Shown here piece by piece: positions 1 through 5,986 of a stretch of DNA of 10,987 nt (within the stretch, counting starts at the first letter, position 1; each line of letters begins with the position of its first letter). The notes beneath the pieces were generated by a model, which saw only the letters and a program-made list of their open reading frames with translations, searched no databases and was not told where the DNA came from. Location: NCBI GenBank assembly GCA_036009005.1, contig DASYMP010000117.1:1-10987 (forward strand). The letters run 5' to 3'. A program made the translations under genes and the position numbers. This DNA is from JACVRW01 sp036009005 (GTDB lineage Bacteria > Actinomycetota > Thermoleophilia > Solirubrobacterales > Thermoleophilaceae).

Positions 1-1
1 C

Positions 2-43
2 GACATCGCCGGCAGCGCCGACGACGACGTCACCGACGAGTAA
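2..43 (+). CDS. C-terminal end of an unidentified protein (partial, acidic tail)
   Basis: Only the last 13 codons and the TAA stop (41-43) are in the window. They read DIAGSADDDVTDE in the frame beginning at base 2. The tail is rich in Asp and Glu, as many soluble actinobacterial proteins are at their C-terminus. In actinomycetes the fhaA-pbpA cluster often lies near gyrA, whose C-terminus is commonly acidic, so a GyrA end is possible, but nothing here proves it. The frame itself rests on the sensible tail and stop only. Confidence 0.45.
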   Translation, partial: DIAGSADDDVTDE

Positions 44-84
44 GCCTCCCGGCGCCACGCCGCGGCGCCGCTCGGTGTCCAGTC

Positions 85-121
85 AAAAAAGAGGGGCGCC
101 CCGCACATTGGGACGCCCCTC
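85..121 (-). terminator. Rho-independent terminator for minus-strand transcription
   Basis: A 12-bp stem with one mismatch is formed by 91-102 and 110-121, with a 7-nt loop (103-109). On the minus strand the stem is followed directly by six T residues (the A run at 85-90), the canonical arrangement for intrinsic termination of leftward transcription. On the plus strand no T run follows the hairpin, so it is not a good terminator for the gene ending at 43. It would end transcripts from the minus-strand operon that stops at 473, or a separate short RNA made from 122-470. Confidence 0.8.
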
Positions 122-280
122 TCGGTACTTGCTGGACGTGATCGGCGGCTCTACTGCGGCCGGCGGGACCAACCCCGGCCAGATATTCGCCGACGGTGTC
201 ACGGTTGGACTCCGCTAATCGATTGGTCCGCCGCGGGCACGCCCGCGACCTCCCACACGACGGGGTCCAGCTCCGGTCGT

Positions 281-325
281 CTAGCGGCCGGACACCTCCA
301 GGGTCCCAAGAATTCTGTCAGTCAA
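281..325 (-). CDS. Possible 14-residue peptide behind a very strong Shine-Dalgarno
   Basis: A TTG codon (325-323) opens a 14-codon frame reading (M)TDRILGTLEVSGR and ending in TAG (283-281). Ten bases upstream is AAAGGAGG, part of a longer stretch (AAAGGAGGTGGTCC) almost fully complementary to the 16S rRNA 3' tail. This is by far the strongest ribosome-binding match seen in the window. No other starts from this site give a longer product: GTG at 337-335 stops after four codons. The peptide has no recognisable family. It may be a leader peptide, a real small protein, or a chance frame, with the SD-like sequence serving RNA structure instead. Confidence 0.3.
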   Translation of the reverse strand: MTDRILGTLEVSGR

Positions 326-328
326 GTT

Positions 329-353
329 CGGACCACCTCCTTTCCCTGGTCCG
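329..353 (-). promoter_or_regulatory. Hairpin presenting an extended Shine-Dalgarno in its loop
   Basis: The arms 329-335 and 347-353 are perfect 7-bp complements, and the 11-nt loop (336-346) reads GGGAAAGGAGG on the minus strand. The entire purine-rich ribosome-binding core therefore sits in the loop of a stable stem. The geometry suggests presentation or gating of a ribosome-binding site. The complementarity is read directly from the sequence; the regulatory role is inference. Confidence 0.45.
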
Positions 354-472
354 GTTATTGAAGCAGACGCGGAGGCCGTCGCGGGGGGGCGTGGGGTCAC
401 TTTCTCCCGCTGTGCGGGAGCAAACGTCCCCGGACCCCCGAGGGGGCAGATCGGACCCCGTCACCGCCGCCG

Positions 473-928
473 CTACGGAGTGGTCGTCGTCGACGTCTCG
501 GTCTGCTGCTGCTGCTGCTGCTCGAGCTCGTCGACGCGCTTGGTCAGGTCGTCCACGCTCGACTGGACGTCCTTCACGTTCGTGCGGGCCTTGTCGGCCG
601 CGTCCTCCACGTCGTTAACGCGGTTCTCGAGCTTCCGCAGGTCGTCCGAGGTCGGGAGCTCGTCGATGCGCGACTCGAGGTCGTCGATCCGGTTGTTCAG
701 GTCGCGCTGCACGCGCGTGAGCTCGCCGGCGCTGCGTGACTTCGCCGCGTCGTCGTTCTTGTTCGCCTCGATCAGCGCGAACACCCCGAGCGCCGTCGCG
801 GCGATGGCCCAGACGGCGGTGACCGCGAGCCAGCGGCGCAGGCCGCGCACGTCCGCCAGCGTGGCGGCGCGGTCGTCCTCCACGTAGGGGGCGACGTCGC
901 CGGGCCGCGGCGGCTCGGGCGTCGTCAA
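473..928 (-). CDS. Small membrane-anchored coiled-coil protein, function unknown
   Basis: The product is 151 residues: a short Pro-rich cytoplasmic N-terminus, one hydrophobic helix at about 33-54, a heptad-like charged stretch at about 68-138 rich in Asp, Glu, Arg and Leu, then six consecutive glutamines (137-142) and a Thr-rich end (TETSTTTTP). The coiled coil is probably outside the membrane, though topology is not certain. I recognise no family. The start chosen is TTG (928-926), which overlaps the TGA of the upstream HNH gene as TTGA, so translation is probably coupled. No ATG or GTG gives a better start, and an upstream extension would read through the HNH gene in another frame. A GTG inside the N-terminus, at residue 16, is an alternative. 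It is the last gene of the minus-strand unit and would share the terminator at 85-121. Confidence 0.7.
   Translation of the reverse strand: MTTPEPPRPGDVAPYVEDDRAATLADVRGLRRWLAVTAVWAIAATALGVFALIEANKNDDAAKSRSAGELTRVQRDLNNRIDDLESRIDELPTSDDLRKLENRVNDVEDAADKARTNVKDVQSSVDDLTKRVDELEQQQQQQTETSTTTTP
503..520 (-). repeat. (CAG)6 trinucleotide run encoding six Gln
   Basis: Six perfect CAG codons occur in succession on the minus strand, encoding Gln 137-142 of the coiled-coil protein. Uninterrupted trinucleotide runs can change length by replication slippage without shifting the frame. Confidence 0.85.
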
Positions 929-1539
929 GCGGCCACCACGAGGTATTGCTCCCACGCGGCGGGGATCGTCGGCGCCGCGACGTGGATGAAGATCGCCGGG
1001 TTCGGCGCCTTCGGTGCACGCGCGGGGACCATGTTCGCCTGCCGCGGCAGGCGGTCGCCCTTGCGCCGGTTGCAGGGCGCGCAGCACGTCACGATGTTCT
1101 CCCAGGTCGAGGGTCCGCCCTTCGATCGCGGGATCACGTGGTCGACCGTGAGGTTGCCGCGCTCGTGCCCGCAGTACTGGCAGGTCCAGCGATCGCGCGC
1201 GAACACGGCGCGCCGGGTGATCTTGCGCCGGTGCGCGTCACGCGGGATCCGCACGTACGTGAGCAGCCGGATCACGACCGGCCGCGCCAGGGTGAGGCTC
1301 TCCGAGTGGAGCGACCAGTCGCTCTCCTCGAGGATCTCGGCGCGGTTCTTCAGGATCAGCACCGCGGCCCGCCGGACCGTGCAGACGTTGATCGGCTCGT
1401 ACGACGCGTTCAGGACCAACACCCGGCCGGTGGACGTGCTGCGCTGCGCAGGCCGGCCGGCCCTGGGCAGCGCGAGCGTAGGGCCTGGTTCTACGTCACC
1501 CGGCTCGGTCGTGTAGGACACGCTCACCCGAACTGCCAC
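925..1539 (-). CDS. HNH endonuclease family protein
   Basis: This is a 204-residue protein. An N-terminal region contains VLVLNASYEPINVC (about 40-53), typical of a widespread actinobacterial and cyanobacterial HNH family. A C-terminal HNH nuclease domain follows. Zinc ligands are seen as CQYC (120-123) and CAPC (153-156). The catalytic ββα-metal core shows DHVIPRSKGG (133-142), with His134, then Asn148 and the NRRKG end (157-161). Members are presumed metal-dependent DNA nucleases, but the cellular role of this stand-alone family is not established. The start is GTG (1539-1537), 7 bp after pheA stops. No clear Shine-Dalgarno is present, and GTG codons at residues 5 and 7 are alternatives. 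The 3' end overlaps the next gene by TTGA. Its setting in a biosynthetic operon, with no methyltransferase or phage genes nearby, argues against a restriction or mobile-element role. Confidence 0.9.
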   Translation of the reverse strand: MAVRVSVSYTTEPGDVEPGPTLALPRAGRPAQRSTSTGRVLVLNASYEPINVCTVRRAAVLILKNRAEILEESDWSLHSESLTLARPVVIRLLTYVRIPRDAHRRKITRRAVFARDRWTCQYCGHERGNLTVDHVIPRSKGGPSTWENIVTCCAPCNRRKGDRLPRQANMVPARAPKAPNPAIFIHVAAPTIPAAWEQYLVVAA

Positions 1540-1546
1540 GGTGCGA

Positions 1547-2389
1547 TCAGTTTAGCCAGGGCGGCCGGCCGTACGAGCCGAGCACGCGCAGCTCGCCCAC
1601 GTGCCCGGCGACCGCGTCCAGGGCCTCGTCCACGGGCGCGGCGCCCGCGGCGCCCTCCAGGTCGACGAAGAAGAAGTAGTGCCCGAGCCCGGTACGCCGG
1701 GGGCGCGACTCGATCCGTGTGAGGTTCACCCCGCGCCCGGCGAACTCGCTGAGCACGTCCACGAGCCAGCCCGGCGACTGGTCGCCACCGCCCCAGAAGA
1801 CGAGCGACGTCTTCGGGTCCTCGCCCACCTCGCCCACCTCGCCCGCGCGTGCGAGCCAGACGAAGCGGGTCACGTTGTCGGGATGGTCCTCCACGTTCGC
1901 GGCCACGATCTCGCAGCCGTAGAGCTTGGCGGCCAGGCTCGAGCCGAGCGCGACGCTGCGGTCGTCGGAGCCGCAGACGGTGAGCACGGCGTCGGCCGTC
2001 GAGGGCGCGCTCACGATCTGTGCCTGTGGCAGGTGCTCGCGCAGGAAGCGCGCGCACTGCGCCGTTGCCTGCGGATGCGACACGACCCGCTCGACGCTGG
2101 ACAGCGACAGCTCCGCGCGCGCCACCACGCAGTGATGGATCGGGTGGACGACCTCGGCGGCGATGCGCACGTCGAGTGCCTCCACCGCGAGTGTGTCGAG
2201 CGTCACCGCAACGCTTCCCTCGAGCGCGTTCTCGATCGGCACGATGGCGCGCTCGGCCGTGCCCTCCTGCACCGCCATGACCGCGTCGTAGATGGTGGGA
2301 ACGGGCACCGCCTCGATGCCGGGCGGCGCCGACGCGCGCAGCGCCTCCTCGCTGTGGGTACCGGCCGGCCCGAGGTAGGCGACCCGCAT
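1547..2389 (-). CDS. pheA: Prephenate dehydratase with ACT regulatory domain
   Basis: The enzyme converts prephenate to phenylpyruvate, CO2 and water, the committed step to phenylalanine. Its 280 residues match the usual length of the monofunctional enzyme, and no chorismate mutase domain is present. The catalytic PDT domain spans about 1-180: GPAGTHSEEAL near the start, AIVPIENALEGSV (48-60), VSHPQATAQC (103-112), and DNVTRFVWL (171-179), containing the conserved catalytic TRF. The ACT domain follows (about 193-275) with GVNLTRIESRP (220-230); the ESRP motif forms the phenylalanine effector site, so feedback inhibition by Phe is expected. The interdomain linker carries a GEVGEVGE repeat. The ATG (2389-2387) overlaps the TGA of the DUF4446 gene as TGATG, indicating translational coupling. 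It lies in the middle of the five-gene minus-strand unit. Confidence 0.97.
   Translation of the reverse strand: MRVAYLGPAGTHSEEALRASAPPGIEAVPVPTIYDAVMAVQEGTAERAIVPIENALEGSVAVTLDTLAVEALDVRIAAEVVHPIHHCVVARAELSLSSVERVVSHPQATAQCARFLREHLPQAQIVSAPSTADAVLTVCGSDDRSVALGSSLAAKLYGCEIVAANVEDHPDNVTRFVWLARAGEVGEVGEDPKTSLVFWGGGDQSPGWLVDVLSEFAGRGVNLTRIESRPRRTGLGHYFFFVDLEGAAGAAPVDEALDAVAGHVGELRVLGSYGRPPWLN
1820..1846 (-). repeat. Three 9-bp tandem repeats in the pheA interdomain linker
   Basis: CTCGCCCAC occurs twice in tandem on the plus strand, followed by a third copy with one change (CTCGCCCGC). In PheA they encode the Gly-Glu-Val repeats (about residues 182-190) between the PDT and ACT domains. Copy-number change would keep the frame. 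Confidence 0.75.
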
Positions 2390-2898
2390 CAGCCGCCCGC
2401 GGGCGTGCCTGCCATCGCGCTGTCGACCGCCTGCTGCTCCTCGGGCGAGAGCTCGTACTCGGGGTTGCCCTCACGCACCTGCTTCACGTACAGGCGCGCC
2501 TGGTCGCGATGCAGGATCGACGAGATCACGACGCCCGTCTGGCGCTCGTCGAGCAGCGCCACGGTGCTCGACTGCTGGCCGGAGAGCTCGTTCATCGCGT
2601 CGTAGCGCACGACCGAGGTGTGCGCGATGCAGCCGTCCATGCGGCGCTCCGTGCCGCTCACGCGCGACTCGAGCCCGGCGGCCACCTCCTCGACCCAGTC
2701 GCGCAACTGGACGAACGCATCCTGGAGCGACGCGGCGTGCGCGGCGAGATCGGTCGCCTCGCCGCGCAGGATCGTGCGCTGGTCGGCCCGCATCCGGCGC
2801 AGCTTCACGGTCAGGGCGATCACCCACAGGAGCGCCGCCAGCGCCACCCCGGCGGCGGCGAGCGCCACCAGGCCCTGAGTGGTGTTCAGGTCGTCCAC
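2389..2898 (-). CDS. DUF4446 family membrane protein
   Basis: The product is 169 residues. A single hydrophobic helix lies at about 8-32, followed by a basic stop-transfer stretch (KLRRMR) and a helical region likely to form a coiled coil (about 38-88). The conserved C-terminal portion has VVRYDAMNELSGQQSSTVAL (96-115), then LLDERQTGVVISSI and YVKQVREGNPEYELSPEEQ, the hallmark pattern of DUF4446 proteins of Firmicutes and Actinomycetota. The function is unknown. The start is GTG (2898-2896), 22 bp after the upstream gene stops, without a strong Shine-Dalgarno. The stop overlaps the pheA start, so the two are probably translated together. The cytosolic orientation of the C-terminus is assumed from the N-terminal anchor. 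Confidence 0.9.
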   Translation of the reverse strand: MDDLNTTQGLVALAAAGVALAALLWVIALTVKLRRMRADQRTILRGEATDLAAHAASLQDAFVQLRDWVEEVAAGLESRVSGTERRMDGCIAHTSVVRYDAMNELSGQQSSTVALLDERQTGVVISSILHRDQARLYVKQVREGNPEYELSPEEQQAVDSAMAGTPAGG

Positions 2899-2920
2899 GC
2901 CGCCAGGGTACCCGGACGGA

Positions 2921-4000
2921 TCAGCGCGTGAAGATGACGATGAAGTCAGCCTCGTTGTTGTCCGTGACCTGCTCCCCCGGTACCGGCTGGACGCGCACCT
3001 TGATGGGCACGTTCTGGCCCGTCGGCGGCTGCCCGCTGAGCGGGATCGTCACGGACTTCGCCTCGCCCGCGGCGATCTCGGCGATCGTGTCCTCGAGCTT
3101 GACGGCGTCGGCGCCCTGGCCGGCCTGGACGGTCACGCGCACGTCGGTCTCGGTGCTCTCGCCCTGGTTCACCACCTGGACGTCGAACGCGGTGTCGCGC
3201 GTTAGCTGCACGGTCGCGTTCCCACCCGGGGTGAGCGCCACGCCGCCGAGCGAGACGGTGCCGAGCCCGTTGCCGTGGGTGCCCGGGGTCGCGTTGCCTC
3301 CGGAGCCGCGGATGCCGGCGATCTGGTCCGCCACGAAACCGGGGTCGAGCCAGGAGATGTCCTGCACGAACGTGAGCGCACCCGTGCTCGGTATCGGCGC
3401 CGTGACGTTCTGCTTGTCGAGCGCGTCCGTGAGCGCGACCTTGTAGCGATTCTTCAGCAGCACGTCGCTCGCGAGGAACACCTGCATCACCCCCGCGATC
3501 TGAGCGGTGCTGTTACGGCGCTCCTCCGTGGCGAGCGCGCCGAGCAGCTGCCGTGCCACCACGGCAAGGCCGTCGCGTCTCAGCTCGAGGCTCTCCAGGA
3601 AGTAGTCGTTCGCAGACGAGAGCTCGTCGGGAACGTTGAGGTTGTGGGCGCGGTCGGCGAGCGTCTCCGAGTCGGCCTTCAGCGTGTTCGCCTGGTTCTG
3701 CCTGTCGATCGACTGGTCGCTGCCGCTGGGCGACTTCAGGATCTCGAACAGCTGCTGGCTCTCGGCCTGCGAGAGCTTCACCAGCTCGTTGGCGTCGCGC
3801 ACGTAGTCCTTCATCGCGCGCTCCTTGCGCGCGTCGAGGCAGCCGCGGAAGCCCACGATGAGCAGGATCAGGACGAGCAGGCCCCCGCCGATGGCTATGG
3901 TGCGGCGCACCATGAGCGTCTGGCGGTCGGTCGAAGGACCGCGCCGAGTGCGGCGAGGCGGGCGGCGTGCAGGCTCGTCCGGTTCGTCGAGAAAGGACAG
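2921..4000 (-). CDS. Single-pass membrane protein with CARDB-like Ig-fold C-terminus; likely CTG start
   Basis: The protein is 359 residues. A Pro/Arg-rich cytoplasmic N-terminus (about 1-33) precedes one transmembrane helix (about 34-51). A mostly helical external region (about 55-200) follows, then a Gly-rich linker (about 232-250). The β-rich C-terminal domain (about 255-359) has VVNQGESTETDVRV and a VTDNNEADF ending, typical of CARDB-type Ig-like modules. Function is unknown; it resembles uncharacterised envelope proteins I associate with Thermoleophilia. The start is the CTG at 4000-3998. An AGGAG (4013-4009) lies 8 bp upstream, and the resulting N-terminus (M)SFLDEPDEP fits what I recall of such proteins. 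The next in-frame ATG (3913-3911) lacks a ribosome-binding site and would leave only a short tail before the membrane helix. It opens the minus-strand operon, divergent from the kinase. Confidence 0.78.
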   Translation of the reverse strand: MSFLDEPDEPARRPPRRTRRGPSTDRQTLMVRRTIAIGGGLLVLILLIVGFRGCLDARKERAMKDYVRDANELVKLSQAESQQLFEILKSPSGSDQSIDRQNQANTLKADSETLADRAHNLNVPDELSSANDYFLESLELRRDGLAVVARQLLGALATEERRNSTAQIAGVMQVFLASDVLLKNRYKVALTDALDKQNVTAPIPSTGALTFVQDISWLDPGFVADQIAGIRGSGGNATPGTHGNGLGTVSLGGVALTPGGNATVQLTRDTAFDVQVVNQGESTETDVRVTVQAGQGADAVKLEDTIAEIAAGEAKSVTIPLSGQPPTGQNVPIKVRVQPVPGEQVTDNNEADFIVIFTR

Positions 4001-4099
4001 GCGAATCGCTCCTAGCGCTGTGCGCGTCTCGTGCGCGCTTCGATTGGAGTATGAACGGGGGGCAGGACGCGCCCTCCGGAAACCGAACACGAGACTGGG
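4001..4099. promoter_or_regulatory. Divergent intergenic region, presumed to hold both operon promoters
   Basis: These 99 bases separate the starts of the leftward and rightward operons, so both promoters are expected here. An AT-richer patch is centred near 4042-4056. It gives a TATGAA on the plus strand (4050-4055) and CATACT on the minus strand (4053-4048), each a 4/6 match to a -10 box. I see no matching -35 for either. The minus-strand Shine-Dalgarno AGGAG is at 4013-4009. The kinase start at 4100 has no clear Shine-Dalgarno. Shared AT patches could make the two promoters mutually exclusive, but this is inference. Confidence 0.4.
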
Positions 4100-5968
4100 A
4101 TGAGAGGTTCCGAGACAGGCTTCACGGGGGAGCCCGGCACGCTGCCATTGGGCGGCTCGGACCCTACACAACCTCTCGGCGATGGTTCGGCCGCCCACCT
4201 AATCCTCGGGCGCTACCGCATGGAGCGCAGGCTTGGCGCCGGCGGCTTCGGCGTCGTCTGGCTCGCGTGGGACGAGAAGCTGGAGCGCGAGGTCGCCGTC
4301 AAGGTGATCCCGCGGGAGCGCGGCGTCGGAGAGCGCGTGGAGCGCGAGGCCAGGGCGGCCGCACGCCTGAATCACCCCGGGATCGTCGCCATCTACGAGC
4401 TGGCCTCGGACGAGCACGACGTGTACCTCGTCTCGGAGCTCGTTCGGGGGCGAACCCTTGCGGAGCTGACCCAGGCGGGCGCTCTCTCGGACCGCGACGT
4501 GGCCCGCATCGGCGCCGCGCTCTGCGAGGCGCTCGAGCACGCGCACGCGCGCGGGGTGATCCACCGCGACGTGAAGCCCGGGAACGTGATGGTGCTCGCC
4601 GAGCCGGCCGCGGGCGCCGGCTTCGCGAAGCTGGCCGACTTCGGCGTGGCGCACGTGGCCTCCGGCGACCCGCTCACACGCACCGGCGACGTGGTGGGCA
4701 CGCTCGCCTACATGGCGCCCGAGCAGGCCGAGGGCGTGCGTGTGACATCCGCCTGCGACGTCTACTCGCTCGCGCTCACCCTCTACGAGGCCTGGACGGG
4801 TACGAATCCGGTGAAGGCGCAGGGCCCCGCGGCCACGGCGCGCCGCCTCGGGCGACCGCTTCCGTCACTGGCCGGCCTGCGGCGCGACCTGCCGCTCGAG
4901 CTGTGCGACGTCGTGGACGACGCGCTCGAGATCGACCCCGCTCGCCGTCCACTCCCGGCGAAGCTCAGGGAGGCGCTCCGCGCGGCCGAGTCCGAGCTCG
5001 GCGACGACGGCGGCCTCGTCGAGCCCGCCACGCTGCGGCGCGTGGGGCTCGCCACCACGGCGCAGCGGCGCTCCCTGCTCGGCCTCTGGGAGGGTGACGA
5101 GCCCGCCGGCGACGAGCGCACGCGCCTGCGCGTACCGGAGCGGGCCGCGGCCGGCATGGCTGGAGGCGGCCTGGTGCTCGGCTGCCTGCTCGGCCTCGGA
5201 CCGGACCCGTCCTTCTCGCCGCTGGCGGCGGCCGCGATAGCCGCGGTCGCGATCGCGGTGCTGCCGCGCGTCGGCTGGCTGCTCGCCGTGATCGGGCTGT
5301 GCGGCTGGCTCGTCTCTCCCGAGGCGGATCGACAGGGGACGGCGCTGCTCGTGGCGGCGGCGGCCGCCCCAATCCCGTTCCTGCTCCCGCGCGCGGGTCT
5401 GCTCTGGTCCGTGCCGATCGCCGCGCCGCTGCTCGGCACGATCGCGCTCGCGCCGGCCTTCATCGGCGCCGCGGCACTCGCCTCGACGCCGGCCCGCAGA
5501 GCCGGTCTCGCCGCGGCCAGCCTCTGGTGGGTGCTGCTGGGTGAGGCGGCCACCGGGCACGCGCTTCTGTTCGGCTCCCCCGACGGGACGCTGCCGCGGG
5601 CGAACTGGCAGGGCTCGATCTCGGCCGCCGTGTCCGACGGCCTCGGCCCGCTCGTGACCAGCCCTGCGCTGGCCCCCGTCGTCGTCTGGGCCGCCGGGGC
5701 CGTGCTGCTCGCGCTGGTGGTGCGCGGCCGCTGGCTTGCGGTCGACCTGCTCGGTGCCGCGGCGTGCGCGGCCGCCCTGATCGCCGCCCATGTGGCCCTC
5801 GGCGACGCGCTCGCGGCGAACGTGGCGCTCGACCACGCCCGCGGCGGGATCGCGGGCAGCATCGCGGCCGCTCTCGTGCTGCTCGCGAGGTTCCATTTGG
5901 GGCCCGGGCGGGAACTCAGGGGCGGATCGCGGCTGGCGCGCCGCCCTCCGCGTGTGACGACGGCATAG
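4100..5968 (+). CDS. Ser/Thr protein kinase fused to a polytopic membrane domain
   Basis: The protein is 622 residues. The Hanks-type kinase domain (about 37-295) is complete. It has a glycine loop GAGGFGVV (46-53), VAVK with the ATP-binding Lys68, the catalytic loop HRDVKPGN (155-162; Asp157, Asn162), DFG (180-182), an activation segment with several threonines (about 193-203), MAPEQ (205-209), and Asp220 of helix F. The HRD Arg before Asp157 suggests activation-loop phosphorylation. After a linker (about 296-347), the C-terminal half holds several hydrophobic helices (about 351-600) rich in Ala, Leu and Gly, then a basic tail. No PASTA repeats are present, unlike PknB. The ATG at 4100 has no evident Shine-Dalgarno, and the 36-residue stretch before the kinase domain looks disordered. 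It stops 18 bp before fhaA. It probably phosphorylates wall-growth proteins encoded downstream; its signal is unknown. Confidence 0.93.
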   Translation: MRGSETGFTGEPGTLPLGGSDPTQPLGDGSAAHLILGRYRMERRLGAGGFGVVWLAWDEKLEREVAVKVIPRERGVGERVEREARAAARLNHPGIVAIYELASDEHDVYLVSELVRGRTLAELTQAGALSDRDVARIGAALCEALEHAHARGVIHRDVKPGNVMVLAEPAAGAGFAKLADFGVAHVASGDPLTRTGDVVGTLAYMAPEQAEGVRVTSACDVYSLALTLYEAWTGTNPVKAQGPAATARRLGRPLPSLAGLRRDLPLELCDVVDDALEIDPARRPLPAKLREALRAAESELGDDGGLVEPATLRRVGLATTAQRRSLLGLWEGDEPAGDERTRLRVPERAAAGMAGGGLVLGCLLGLGPDPSFSPLAAAAIAAVAIAVLPRVGWLLAVIGLCGWLVSPEADRQGTALLVAAAAAPIPFLLPRAGLLWSVPIAAPLLGTIALAPAFIGAAALASTPARRAGLAAASLWWVLLGEAATGHALLFGSPDGTLPRANWQGSISAAVSDGLGPLVTSPALAPVVVWAAGAVLLALVVRGRWLAVDLLGAAACAAALIAAHVALGDALAANVALDHARGGIAGSIAAALVLLARFHLGPGRELRGGSRLARRPPRVTTA

Positions 5969-5986
5969 GACTACTCTGCGAGGCGA

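Larger units (their letters stand above)
122..472 (-). other. Non-coding region with multiple hairpins; candidate structured 3' UTR or small RNA
   Basis: No ordinary gene fits these 350 bases. The composition is GC-rich with many G or C runs. Perfect or near-perfect inverted repeats are at 232-238/241-247, 329-335/347-353, 404-410/414-420 and 435-439/442-446. A strong minus-strand terminator lies immediately beyond, at 85-121. The region could be a long 3' UTR of the five-gene operon ending at 473, a small RNA with its own promoter, or a leader-peptide regulator. I found no convincing -35/-10 pair and none of the conserved cores of tmRNA, RNase P, SRP RNA or tRNA. Confidence 0.4.

Noticed and set aside
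91..123. The hairpin as a terminator for the plus-strand gene ending at 43
   Set aside because: No T run follows it on the plus strand; the poly-T is only on the minus-strand side.
329..346. Plus-strand CACCTCCTTT resembling the 3' end of 16S rRNA
   Set aside because: No other 16S rRNA sequence is present upstream, and the flanks do not match; it is better explained as a minus-strand Shine-Dalgarno in a hairpin.
122..472. tmRNA, RNase P RNA, SRP RNA or tRNA in the non-coding region
   Set aside because: I looked for their conserved cores (tRNA T-arm and CCA end, RNase P GAGGAAAGTC, SRP tetraloop helix) on both strands and did not find them.
196..618. 140-codon open frame on the plus strand in the first intergenic region
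   Set aside because: It runs antisense into the coiled-coil gene, has no ribosome-binding site, and has a Ser/Arg-rich random composition.
929..1087. Upstream extension of the coiled-coil gene to 1087
   Set aside because: It would run inside the HNH domain in another frame, with no ribosome-binding site and an Arg/Ala/Gly-rich shadow composition.
946..1722. 258-codon open frame on the plus strand
   Set aside because: It lies antisense to the HNH gene and the end of pheA, both with conserved motifs; the frame itself is Arg/Ala-rich noise.
4001..4198. Upstream extension of the CARDB-like gene to 4198
   Set aside because: It would overlap the kinase start and adds residues without a domain; the AGGAG-CTG start is better supported.
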